A DNA stretch of 64,000 bases from the NCBI RefSeq assembly GCF_040760075.1, contig NZ_CP142884.1, positions 186,001 through 250,000 of the forward strand, written 5' to 3'. This document shows positions 17,554-26,000 of this stretch, piece by piece. The notes under the pieces were generated by a model. The model did no database searches and was not told the DNA's origin. It saw only the letters and a list, made by a program, of their open reading frames with translations. Origin of the DNA: Sphingobacterium sp. R2. Its GTDB lineage: Bacteria; Bacteroidota; Bacteroidia; Sphingobacteriales; Sphingobacteriaceae. Position 1 is the first letter of the stretch. Every line of letters begins with the position of its first letter. Position numbers and translations under genes: made by a program.

Positions 17554-18645
17554 ATGGATAACATGGAATCAAAACGAAAATGGACGCAGGGAGAAGTTGT
17601 CGCCCTGTACAACAAACCGTTAATGGAGCTTCTATATGAAGCTGCCACAATACATAGAAAATATCATGACCCAAATAAAGTGCAGGTATCCACATTGATT
17701 TCAATAAAAACAGGTGGATGTCCCGAAGACTGCGCTTACTGCCCACAAGCTGCACGTTACCATACACATGTAAAAGCAGAAAGCTTGATGAGTGTCGAAC
17801 AGGTCAAACAGCAAGCCATGGCTGCAAAAGCTCGTGGTAGTTCTCGGATCTGCATGGGAGCCGCCTGGCGTAATGTGAAGGATGGCCATGAGTTTGACCG
17901 TGTACTTGATATGGTTCGTACCTTAAACAAACTTGACATGGAAGTCTGCTGTACACTCGGAATGTTGACCGAAAATCAGGCCCAACGGTTGTCTGAGGCC
18001 GGATTGTATGCCTACAACCACAACCTCGATTCATCTGCCAATTATTATCAGGAAATTATCTCCACCAGAAGTTACGATGATCGCCTGCAGACCATCGAAA
18101 ATGTACGCAAAACAAATATCACAGTCTGTAGTGGTGGCATCATTGGGATGGGCGAAACTATCGCAGATCGTGCCAAAATGTTGATCACGCTTGCTTCACT
18201 CATCCCACAGCCCGAATCGGTGCCGATCAATGCGTTGGTGCCTGTAATGGGTACACCAATGGAGACAATGGAAACCGCATCCATCTGGGAGATGGTACGC
18301 ATGGTTGCTACGGCGCGGATTTTATTGCCCAAAACCCAGGTCCGCCTATCGGCAGGACGAACCTATATGAGTAAGGAGGGACAAGCTTTATGCTTTTTCG
18401 CAGGAGCCAATTCGATTTTCTCTGGCGATAAACTACTCACCACCCCCAATCCCGACAGCAACGAAGACCTTGACCTATTTAAAACATTAGGTCTGGTCAC
18501 ACAGCAGCCGTTTGAGAAAAAAAGTCAGCCCCAAACCGTCACAAAAGAAATGGCAATTTATCACGATCTTGGAGAAAGACCCAAATGGTCAAGACCCGAA
18601 CATACAGTTCCCCGCAACAGCGGTAAGCAGCAGAAGAAAGAATAA
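17554..18645 (+). CDS. bioB: Biotin synthase
   Basis: A 363-residue radical SAM enzyme that inserts sulfur into dethiobiotin to make biotin. The SAM-binding cluster motif is C56-P-E-D-C60-A-Y-C63, and the [2Fe-2S] cysteines and BATS-region sequences (GIIGMGET, ALVPVMGTPMET) are present. Length fits the family. The start at 17554 has a second in-frame ATG three codons on. No bioA, bioD or bioF lies nearby, so the rest of the pathway is elsewhere. The stop codon is one base from the end of the convergent phospholipase gene. A MocR-like regulator lies upstream and divergent. Confidence 0.97.
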   Translation: MDNMESKRKWTQGEVVALYNKPLMELLYEAATIHRKYHDPNKVQVSTLISIKTGGCPEDCAYCPQAARYHTHVKAESLMSVEQVKQQAMAAKARGSSRICMGAAWRNVKDGHEFDRVLDMVRTLNKLDMEVCCTLGMLTENQAQRLSEAGLYAYNHNLDSSANYYQEIISTRSYDDRLQTIENVRKTNITVCSGGIIGMGETIADRAKMLITLASLIPQPESVPINALVPVMGTPMETMETASIWEMVRMVATARILLPKTQVRLSAGRTYMSKEGQALCFFAGANSIFSGDKLLTTPNPDSNEDLDLFKTLGLVTQQPFEKKSQPQTVTKEMAIYHDLGERPKWSRPEHTVPRNSGKQQKKE

Positions 18646-18646
18646 T

Positions 18647-21160
18647 TTATGCTAATAAGGGGTCAGTTGTACTTTCTGTCCCTGTTTCCAAGCGCCCGGC
18701 CAGCTGAATAATTGGATTATTGTCTCCATTAGGCTTTATTGCAATATCATACCAATTACCTTGTTTTTCAATATCCAGGATCAATATAACTTCCTCGGCC
18801 GGGGCGATTTCTTTTGTTGTGGCATATTTTTTATAGTTGAGGGTTTCAACAGCTATTGTTACGCGCTGGTCACTATTGTTCTTTAGTTTCAGCTGTAATT
18901 TTCCTGTAGCTACCTGTGTCAGGGCCTTAAGCTCCGGAGCTACCGCGGCTTGTATTGCTGCTGTCCCCTTCTCCCCGGAAAATTTTCGATAAAAACCATT
19001 TGGTCCATGCAGTTCGAAAGCATAACAATCTCCTTCAAACTTTGCTAGGTCCCATTGGTATTCCAAACGATCACCGGCCTTCACCGCAAAATTCCAATTT
19101 CTATAAGTTTCACTTTCGCCTTGTTCATTACGATATTCTAGGGGACTATACACGTTAAAGGCTACGCCGGCAGTTCTTTTTCCAAAAAGCTTGTTGTCTA
19201 CAGTCATCACGAGACAAAACTGCCCATCTTTCACATAGCCAACTGCATCATGCGCATAAGGCAAATTTAAGGATTTACGAATCCCACGCTCCTGTATACG
19301 GTCAAATTCTGGGATCCAGACCTTTCTCTTCGCAAGTTCAGGATCTTTGACCTCAACAAAGCCTCGCGGATGATCTTTGAACTGCGCATGGTATATCGTT
19401 TCAATGTGCTGATTGCGGTCTAGGAAAGTGATCTGCTCTTTTTGCTGTGTAAAAGGTGTAAAGGCTGCAGTCAAATTACCACAGATCGTTCGACGCCATG
19501 CACTGATGTTTTCCAAATGCATATTCTTGTTCAGCTTTTTATTGAAGAAGTATTCCAAAAACTGCAAAGTAGATGTATGATCAAATACCTGAGAACACAC
19601 CTTACCTCCCCGCGACCAGGGCGAAACAATATACATGGGCACACGAAAACCTAAACCCACAGCTCCTTCACGCGCTTGCTTTTTAGATATCCCCTGCTTC
19701 AGCTCATTGGCTAAACGTACCATTTCCACCTCCGTATCAATACCAGCAGAGCATGCCCCGGTGTCTTTTTTAGTCAAATCAGGAACAACAAATGGCTTTA
19801 CGTGATCATAATAACCATCGTTTTCATCATAGGTAATGATAAAAATTGTTTTTTTCCAGATTTCAGGTTTTTTCGTTAAAATTTCCAAAACTTCTGATAC
19901 ATACCAAGCTCCGTACCAGGGAGCACTCGGATGATCCGAAAAATTTTGCGGACCAGCCAGCCAGGATACGGCTGGCAATCTACCGGTATCAACATCATTC
20001 CGGAATTGATAAAGAACGTCCCCTTTCGGAACTTCCAGCGTCCCCTTTTTTCCTTTCCACTTAAAATTCAAGGACTCAAGCGACCTGTAATTATTGTCGC
20101 CCTTGTTTACCGTAAAAGCTCTTTCATTCAATGATTTAGCAAAATCACTTAACGTTTTATAATTTTCCCGATTATATTCTTTGAGTTCCTTCTCGGCTCG
20201 TTCCAATACCTCGCTTTTTTTACGAATATCAGCGCGTATCTTTATCGCTTGTTCCTCAGAAGAAGGAGACTTCTCCTCCAACTTGGAAATCTGCATGGGC
20301 AAATCCCGAACCTGAGTTTCCAGATTTATGATATAGTTTTCCTTAAATTTAACGTGATAAGCTTGAAAGAACTCTAATAAATTACATCCGAAATTTGACA
20401 ACCATGCCCTTTCTTTTCCAGCAAATCCTCCGCCACAACTTGTCTCATTTTGATAAAAACGCCAGGTAATTCCATTTTTCTCAAGCAATTCCGGGAAAGT
20501 TTCCCAAGTCATTTTACCGTACGCAAAATCGTCGTTCCTAATATTTGCCTTTTGCAAGCCATCTTTCATTTCTGTAATCTTCCCCGTCCAGAAAAACGAA
20601 CGGTTCGGCGTGGTGCTGGTCATGCCCGAGCAAAAATTCTGATCACATACTGTAAAAGCATCTGCTAAGGCATAATGAAAGGGCAAATCTTCACGAGTAA
20701 AATACCCCAATGTTAAGGGCATAGCCGCATATTGTTTATTTCCTGATTGCTTCGATAACAGCCAATGATCGTAACGACCTTGGTTAAAGGCATCCACCTG
20801 ACTTGCACGACTATGTGGAAGAGAACCCATCCAGGTCACTTTACTTTCCTTCAGGTTTAATCGGAAAGGAGCATACGTTTTTCCCTCTTTATCCATTTGA
20901 TACCACACGGGTAAACCGTTCGGTAAGCGGATTGACCGTGGATCATTGAAACCCCGAACTCCAGAAAGCGTCCCAAGCGTATGATCGAAAGATCGATTTT
21001 CCTGCATAAGGATAACGATATGCTCGGCATCCAAAAATGTACTTCCCATCTCAGGATCTATTGCAAAGGCTCTTTGGATTGAACCAGGCATAAAACTGAC
21101 AATTCCTGCTGCTCCCGAGAATAGCAAAGTTTTTCTCAGAAACTCTCTTCTGCTTTCCAT
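18647..21160 (-). CDS. Phosphocholine-specific phospholipase C
   Basis: An 837-residue Tat-exported enzyme. The first residues MESRREFLRK carry the twin-arginine motif before a hydrophobic segment ending in RAFA. The phosphoesterase domain opens with VILMQENRSFDHTLGTLSG, the signature of this family, and continues with metal-site regions ITYDENDGYYDHV and FDHTSTLQFLEYFF. A C-terminal beta-rich domain pair (about 700-825) is typical. It hydrolyses phosphatidylcholine or sphingomyelin to release phosphocholine. Length agrees with Bacteroidota members. It is monocistronic and converges tightly on bioB. Confidence 0.95.
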   Translation of the reverse strand: MESRREFLRKTLLFSGAAGIVSFMPGSIQRAFAIDPEMGSTFLDAEHIVILMQENRSFDHTLGTLSGVRGFNDPRSIRLPNGLPVWYQMDKEGKTYAPFRLNLKESKVTWMGSLPHSRASQVDAFNQGRYDHWLLSKQSGNKQYAAMPLTLGYFTREDLPFHYALADAFTVCDQNFCSGMTSTTPNRSFFWTGKITEMKDGLQKANIRNDDFAYGKMTWETFPELLEKNGITWRFYQNETSCGGGFAGKERAWLSNFGCNLLEFFQAYHVKFKENYIINLETQVRDLPMQISKLEEKSPSSEEQAIKIRADIRKKSEVLERAEKELKEYNRENYKTLSDFAKSLNERAFTVNKGDNNYRSLESLNFKWKGKKGTLEVPKGDVLYQFRNDVDTGRLPAVSWLAGPQNFSDHPSAPWYGAWYVSEVLEILTKKPEIWKKTIFIITYDENDGYYDHVKPFVVPDLTKKDTGACSAGIDTEVEMVRLANELKQGISKKQAREGAVGLGFRVPMYIVSPWSRGGKVCSQVFDHTSTLQFLEYFFNKKLNKNMHLENISAWRRTICGNLTAAFTPFTQQKEQITFLDRNQHIETIYHAQFKDHPRGFVEVKDPELAKRKVWIPEFDRIQERGIRKSLNLPYAHDAVGYVKDGQFCLVMTVDNKLFGKRTAGVAFNVYSPLEYRNEQGESETYRNWNFAVKAGDRLEYQWDLAKFEGDCYAFELHGPNGFYRKFSGEKGTAAIQAAVAPELKALTQVATGKLQLKLKNNSDQRVTIAVETLNYKKYATTKEIAPAEEVILILDIEKQGNWYDIAIKPNGDNNPIIQLAGRLETGTESTTDPLLA

Positions 21161-21265
21161 AATACTTATTTATAATTTCGATTTGAATCTACTTAGATTT
21201 CCTTTTGTTTCACATTTCTTCGTGTAAATCTTATGTTACCAACATAATTACGAACAAAACATCTC

Positions 21266-21298
21266 TTTGATTGAATGACAAAAATTTGTTTATTTTTA
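21266..21298 (+). promoter_or_regulatory. Candidate promoter of the two-component operon
   Basis: TTTG (21266-21269) and TATTTTTA (21291-21298, 7 of 8 matches to TAnnTTTG) are 21 bases apart, 22 bases before the response-regulator start. It fits the Bacteroidota spacing rule. Confidence 0.4.
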
Positions 21299-21320
21299 CG
21301 AAAAGACAACAGATATAAAT

Positions 21321-22007
21321 ATGGTAGACATTTTGCTGCTCGAAGACGACAAGGTACTCTCGAAAGAGATCCGATCTTTTCTATTAAGCCAGGGCTTTAC
21401 CTGTGATCAAGCTTTTGATGGAATTGATTTCTTGGCCAAAACACACCAGAAAAAATATAGTTTTTATCTATTAGATATCAATGTCCCCAAAATCAATGGA
21501 TTGGAAATCTGTAAAAAGATAAGAAGCCATGACGCCTTTACACCAATTATTATTCTCTCGGCATACGATGATATAGATGATAAAAAGGAGGCATTTCTTC
21601 GGGCAGCCGATGATTACCTGGTCAAACCGTTCGTCTTAGATGAATTGCTGATGCGCATCTATTCCCTATTACGTCGGCAACAACATAGCGAAAGCAATGA
21701 AACAAAAACATTGGTAGTCGATGATCTGATCATTTATCCTGATGAGGCCCGTGTATTACGTGCAAATGAAGAAATTAATCTTACTCAAAAAGAATTTCAA
21801 CTGCTGCTTATCCTGGCACAGGCAAAGGGTCGTACCTTGTCCAAGCAACATATATCGGAGGAAGTGTGGCAAAATCAATTTCAGACAACACAGAATACAA
21901 TTGAAGTCTATATCAACTTTTTACGTAAGAAGATCGATAAAAACTTTGAAAATAAACTGATCCATACAAGACCTGGCTTTGGTTATTACCTATCGGCAGA
22001 AAAATGA
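21321..22007 (+). CDS. OmpR/PhoB-family response regulator
   Basis: A 228-residue regulator. The receiver domain has the acidic pair EDD (8-10), the phosphoacceptor Asp52 in LLDINVPKINGLE, the Thr/Ser switch (IILSAYDD) and Lys in LVKPF. The C-terminal winged helix (about 130-225) ends with the recognition region TTQNTIEVYINFLRKKI and RPGFGYYL. It is translationally coupled to the sensor kinase by a 4-base overlap. The adjacent metal efflux operon and the phased repeats before it suggest that it activates that operon. Confidence 0.95.
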   Translation: MVDILLLEDDKVLSKEIRSFLLSQGFTCDQAFDGIDFLAKTHQKKYSFYLLDINVPKINGLEICKKIRSHDAFTPIIILSAYDDIDDKKEAFLRAADDYLVKPFVLDELLMRIYSLLRRQQHSESNETKTLVVDDLIIYPDEARVLRANEEINLTQKEFQLLLILAQAKGRTLSKQHISEEVWQNQFQTTQNTIEVYINFLRKKIDKNFENKLIHTRPGFGYYLSAEK

Positions 22008-23383
22008 ATTTAAAGAAGAAAATAGCGATTAGCTTTAGTATTGCATTCTCCGTCCTTTTTGGTATGGCGATGTTGATTATCTACTATGCTAGTTTCGATT
22101 TTCGGAAAGATCAATTTCGCCAGCGACTGATTGATAAATTAGACAATATTTCCCATTATATCGCCAGTAACCCCTATTTCAACCGCCAGTCATACAAAAA
22201 CTATTTTCACGATGACGAAGATGGCCTTTTCTATGAAGATGTTATCATCCTCGACAAAAACAAACAGTTAGTCTTTAGCACTGTTAAGGACCAAACCGTT
22301 ACATGGAGCGCATCAATTGTTAATAGGCTCGATCAGGAAAAGCAAATCTTCTACAACCAGGACCAATATGAGACATTTGCCAAATATTATCGCATTAACG
22401 GATCGCCCTACTATATTATCGTAAAAGCACAGGATTATTCCGGAAATGAAAAAATGGACCACCTAGCGCTTGTCCTCACGATATTATTTGTGCTTAGTGC
22501 AGCTTTAGTGTGGGTATTCAGCTATAATCTGATCCAACGCCTGTTGATTCCGCTCGATAAATTAAAAGACAATATTACGCAGATTAATGCCAGTAGACTC
22601 ACCAAACCTGTTGATTACACAGGAAATACCGACGAAATTACTGTACTAACCCGGGCATTTAATACGATGTTATTACGCCTTTCTACTGCTTTCGAATCGC
22701 AGAAAGAATTCAATTCCAGTGCTTCCCACGAATTACGAACACCACTTGCACGAATGTCTTTTCAACTTGAAAATCTGTACCATCAGAACCAGTTAAGCGA
22801 AGAGGTGAGGCAGGTATTACGTAACATATCCAAAGAAACATTGCACCTCTCAGAAGTCACAGATTCGCTTATGCTCCTTTCAAAATTTGATTCGGAGAGT
22901 TTAAAAATGACTTATAAAGAAGAGCGAATCGATGAAATTATATTTACGGCCTATGAAAAAGTAGCCAAAGTATTTCCCGACCTTCAGCTGGATTTTTCAA
23001 TTAGCGGAACTGACGACCCCAAACTCAGCATTTTTTGTTCTGCCCAATTGATTGAAATCGCTTTTGTAAATTTATTTAAGAATGCTGCGCTCTACTCAGA
23101 CAACAGGGAGGTGAAAGTCACAATGCTAGAATCAGCACAAGAACTAAAAGTGCTTGTTAGTAATACGGGGCCAGCTTTGAGTACCAGCGACCAAAAGCGA
23201 ATTTTTGATGCATTTAGCCGCGGAGAAAATGCGAGTGAGACAACAGGATCTGGATTGGGACTGCGCATTGTTCAACGCATCATGGAATCGCATCATGCGA
23301 CAATTGAATATCAAGCGGACCGAAAACAATCTACGCATACTTTTGTATTACTATTTAAATTGTTTCTCAACCAAGAAGGTTAG
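22004..23383 (+). CDS. Sensor histidine kinase
   Basis: A 459-residue membrane kinase. Two transmembrane helices (about 8-30 and 155-177) enclose a periplasmic sensor domain of about 125 residues. A HAMP linker follows, then the dimerisation helix with the phosphoacceptor His242 in ASHELRTPLARM, and an ATPase domain with the N-box NLFKNAALYSD and G-boxes TGSGLGLRIVQRI. It pairs with the response regulator just upstream. The ligand is not visible, but position next to a CzcA-type exporter suggests a divalent metal ion in the periplasm. Confidence 0.95.
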   Translation: MNLKKKIAISFSIAFSVLFGMAMLIIYYASFDFRKDQFRQRLIDKLDNISHYIASNPYFNRQSYKNYFHDDEDGLFYEDVIILDKNKQLVFSTVKDQTVTWSASIVNRLDQEKQIFYNQDQYETFAKYYRINGSPYYIIVKAQDYSGNEKMDHLALVLTILFVLSAALVWVFSYNLIQRLLIPLDKLKDNITQINASRLTKPVDYTGNTDEITVLTRAFNTMLLRLSTAFESQKEFNSSASHELRTPLARMSFQLENLYHQNQLSEEVRQVLRNISKETLHLSEVTDSLMLLSKFDSESLKMTYKEERIDEIIFTAYEKVAKVFPDLQLDFSISGTDDPKLSIFCSAQLIEIAFVNLFKNAALYSDNREVKVTMLESAQELKVLVSNTGPALSTSDQKRIFDAFSRGENASETTGSGLGLRIVQRIMESHHATIEYQADRKQSTHTFVLLFKLFLNQEG

Positions 23384-23487
23384 TTGAAAAAAATCCTCCA
23401 AATTACCTAGAAGCCCATTAGGCAATAAGCACATACATTTATTAACCGATGCTTTAGGCTTCTTCCCTACCTGAAAAACATGCTTTT

Positions 23488-23515
23488 TTAAGCTTTTTTT
23501 AAGCATTTATTAAGG
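23488..23515 (+). promoter_or_regulatory. Three 11-bp-spaced direct repeats before the efflux operon
   Basis: TTAAGC at 23488-23493, TTAAGC at 23499-23504 and TTAAGG at 23510-23515 each begin exactly 11 bases apart and are separated by T-rich bases. An 11-bp period puts the repeats on one helix face, as in the boxes of OmpR/PhoB regulators. They lie about 50 bases before the outer-membrane gene start and 21 bases before a TTATTTTG that resembles a -7 element. Likely binding site of the upstream response regulator. Confidence 0.55.
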
Positions 23516-23563
23516 GGTCTTTAATGTTCGACCAGTTATTTTGTTACATCAGTTTTGAAACAT

Positions 23564-24898
23564 ATGACAAAGAAACCTTTAATATTTTTATTGCTTTTCA
23601 ATGGTATGGCATTTGCCCAGCAGAGACCACCGCAAACAGATCATGTGCGTATGGATGAAAGTACACTTATAAAAAAGCAAGGCGATATCGCCGGACAGCA
23701 AATGACGCTTCGAGAATGCGAAGCAGCATTTGTAAAGAGCAATCTTTCTCTACTCGCCCAACAATATGACATCAGCCAGGCTGAGGCAGACGTCATACAA
23801 GCTAAAATATGGGATCTGCCACAGCTTGAAATGAATGTTAACGCCTATGATCCACAGAACAAAAAGGTATTCCACGTCGGTCCTTCTAAAGAAGCGAGTA
23901 TATCGCAATTAATTTATCTCGGTGGAAAAAAGAAAAATCAAGTAGAATTCGCCAAATCGAATGTCGAACTTGCCAAGTTACAATTTAGTCAATTGCTGGC
24001 AAGTCTCCATGCACAGCTCCGTACAACCTTTTACTCCCTCTACTTTGAACAGCATAAATTAGCGGATATCAAAATTCAGCTTGACTATCTAAATAATCTA
24101 CTAACGGCATACAAAGAACAAGGTAAGAAAGGAAACATTTCATTAAAAGATCAAGTTCGCCTTCAAACAATGGCTATCGATCTCAATAACGAAAAAACAA
24201 ATGCGATTAACAATAGCATTGACTTACAACAACAATTACGTGTACTCATCTCCAGTCAGGAAGACGTACTACCGAAATTAACCGATCAAGAAGCGGATCA
24301 GGTACTTGCCGTAAAACCAACAATGCCTTTGGACAAAATCTATCAATTGGCGCTGGAAAACAATGCTGATTATCAATTTGCGTTAAAAACTTCGGAAAGC
24401 GCACAATTATTTACAACATGGCAACAATCGCTAAATACACCTGATATCAATCTTGGGCTTGCCTATAGTCAAAACTCAGGTGCTTTTCGCAATGAAATCA
24501 ACTTAACAGCAGCAATTCCACTCCCGCTATGGAAACAAAATAAAGGAAATGTAATCAAGGCAAAATATGCCGAAGAAGAAGCAAAGAAGAATATTGAAGT
24601 CCAACGGCAGCAGCTCGAATCACAGATCCGATCCAATTACCTGTCTTGGCAAAACCAATACAATCAGTATTTTACCATTACACCTGACGACCTCCACGAC
24701 ATCGCGGTCGTCTACGACGGCGTATTCAATAATTTCAGAAAAGGTAACATCTCCCTGGTGGAATTCACTGATTTTATGGATAGCTACCGCATATCCATGC
24801 TGAAGCTATATGATATGAAAAAGGAAATTATTCTCAATGCCGAACAATTAAACTACCTGGCGCAAACTTCTATATTCAATTCAACTCATGTCAACTAA
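23564..24898 (+). CDS. TolC-family outer membrane efflux channel
   Basis: A 444-residue outer-membrane factor for the RND pump encoded downstream. It has a signal peptide (MTKKPLIFLLLFNGMAFAQ) and two OEP repeats of long coiled-coil helices (about residues 45-240 and 260-440), for example the VEFAKSNVELAKLQFSQLLASLHAQL stretch region. An in-frame TTG lies three codons upstream at 23555; the ATG at 23564 gives a better signal peptide and is preferred. The 3' end overlaps the adaptor gene by 11 bases, so the three pump genes form an operon. Confidence 0.9.
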   Translation: MTKKPLIFLLLFNGMAFAQQRPPQTDHVRMDESTLIKKQGDIAGQQMTLRECEAAFVKSNLSLLAQQYDISQAEADVIQAKIWDLPQLEMNVNAYDPQNKKVFHVGPSKEASISQLIYLGGKKKNQVEFAKSNVELAKLQFSQLLASLHAQLRTTFYSLYFEQHKLADIKIQLDYLNNLLTAYKEQGKKGNISLKDQVRLQTMAIDLNNEKTNAINNSIDLQQQLRVLISSQEDVLPKLTDQEADQVLAVKPTMPLDKIYQLALENNADYQFALKTSESAQLFTTWQQSLNTPDINLGLAYSQNSGAFRNEINLTAAIPLPLWKQNKGNVIKAKYAEEEAKKNIEVQRQQLESQIRSNYLSWQNQYNQYFTITPDDLHDIAVVYDGVFNNFRKGNISLVEFTDFMDSYRISMLKLYDMKKEIILNAEQLNYLAQTSIFNSTHVN

Positions 24899-25979
24899 AA
24901 AACTTCTCACAGCCACAGTAGCAGTAGTGCTACTCTACTCTTGCAAAAATCATAAAGAAACGGATAATACCGCCGTTGTCAAAGGTTTCGAAATGAGCGA
25001 AACGATGCTAAAATCGACCAGTTTTGCAACCGTCAAAAAAGAAAATGTGAGCGAAGAACTCAATTTCTTTGGTAAAATATCTGCTGATCAGAACAATTAC
25101 ATCGATATCTTCCCACTCGTTGGCGGTAATGTGGTCTCCGTGAATGTATCCTTAGGCGATTATGTACACAAAGGTCAGGTATTGGCCACAATCAGAAGTA
25201 CGGAAGTCGCCGGTATACAAAAGGATCTTTCGGATGCCAAAACCGATGTATTGCTCGCAGAAAAAAACTACCGTGTAGCGGAAGACATGTACACAGGTAA
25301 ACTGAGTACAGATAAGGACATGCTGGAAGCAAAAGGACAATTAACTAAAGCCAAAGAGCAGCTCCGCCGCTCAGAAGCCGTCAGTCAGATCTATAATGTC
25401 CGACGCGGCAATATATATTCGGTGGTATCCCCAATCGATGGATATATCGTACAAAAAAATATCAATAAGGACATGCAACTGCGGAGTGACCGAAGCGACA
25501 ACATCTTCGATGTGGCCAATACAAAAGATGTATGGGCGATTTTGAATGTCAACGAAACAGATATTGAAAAGATTAGTATGGGCATGCCTGCCGTGGTGTC
25601 AACGCTGAGTTATCCGGACAAAAAATTTCAAGGTAGTATCGACAAAATTTTTAAGATTATCGACCCGCAAACCAATTCTATGCAGGCCCGTGTCGTACTC
25701 GACAATAAAGATGGACTACTTATTCCAGATAGTAAGGCCACAATTAAAGTAGCACATCGATCCAATACACAGGCGCTAGCTGTTCCTTCGGACGCAGTCA
25801 TTTTCGATCAAAACAAATATTTCGTGTTGGTTTACAAATCTCAAAATGACATCAAGATTCGTGAAATCCTGCCGATTAAGCAAAACGAAGAAACATCCTA
25901 TATAACTACTGGATTACAGGAAGGAGAGAAAGTTGTTGTAAACAATAAACTTTTGATTTATAGAGCACTGAATAATTAA
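24888..25979 (+). CDS. RND efflux periplasmic adaptor lipoprotein (CusB/CzcB type)
   Basis: A 363-residue membrane-fusion protein. A lipobox (LLYSC) anchors it at Cys19. The lipoyl-like barrel is split around a coiled-coil hairpin: GGNVVSVNVSLGDYVHKGQVLA on one side and SPIDGYIVQKNI on the other, with the helices at about 103-155 between. A beta-barrel (IEKISMGMPAVVSTL) and a membrane-proximal domain follow. It links the CzcA-type pump to the TolC channel. It overlaps the channel gene by 11 bases and precedes the pump gene by 21. Confidence 0.93.
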   Translation: MSTKKLLTATVAVVLLYSCKNHKETDNTAVVKGFEMSETMLKSTSFATVKKENVSEELNFFGKISADQNNYIDIFPLVGGNVVSVNVSLGDYVHKGQVLATIRSTEVAGIQKDLSDAKTDVLLAEKNYRVAEDMYTGKLSTDKDMLEAKGQLTKAKEQLRRSEAVSQIYNVRRGNIYSVVSPIDGYIVQKNINKDMQLRSDRSDNIFDVANTKDVWAILNVNETDIEKISMGMPAVVSTLSYPDKKFQGSIDKIFKIIDPQTNSMQARVVLDNKDGLLIPDSKATIKVAHRSNTQALAVPSDAVIFDQNKYFVLVYKSQNDIKIREILPIKQNEETSYITTGLQEGEKVVVNNKLLIYRALNN

Positions 25980-26000
25980 TCCGTTTTAGCATTTACACTA

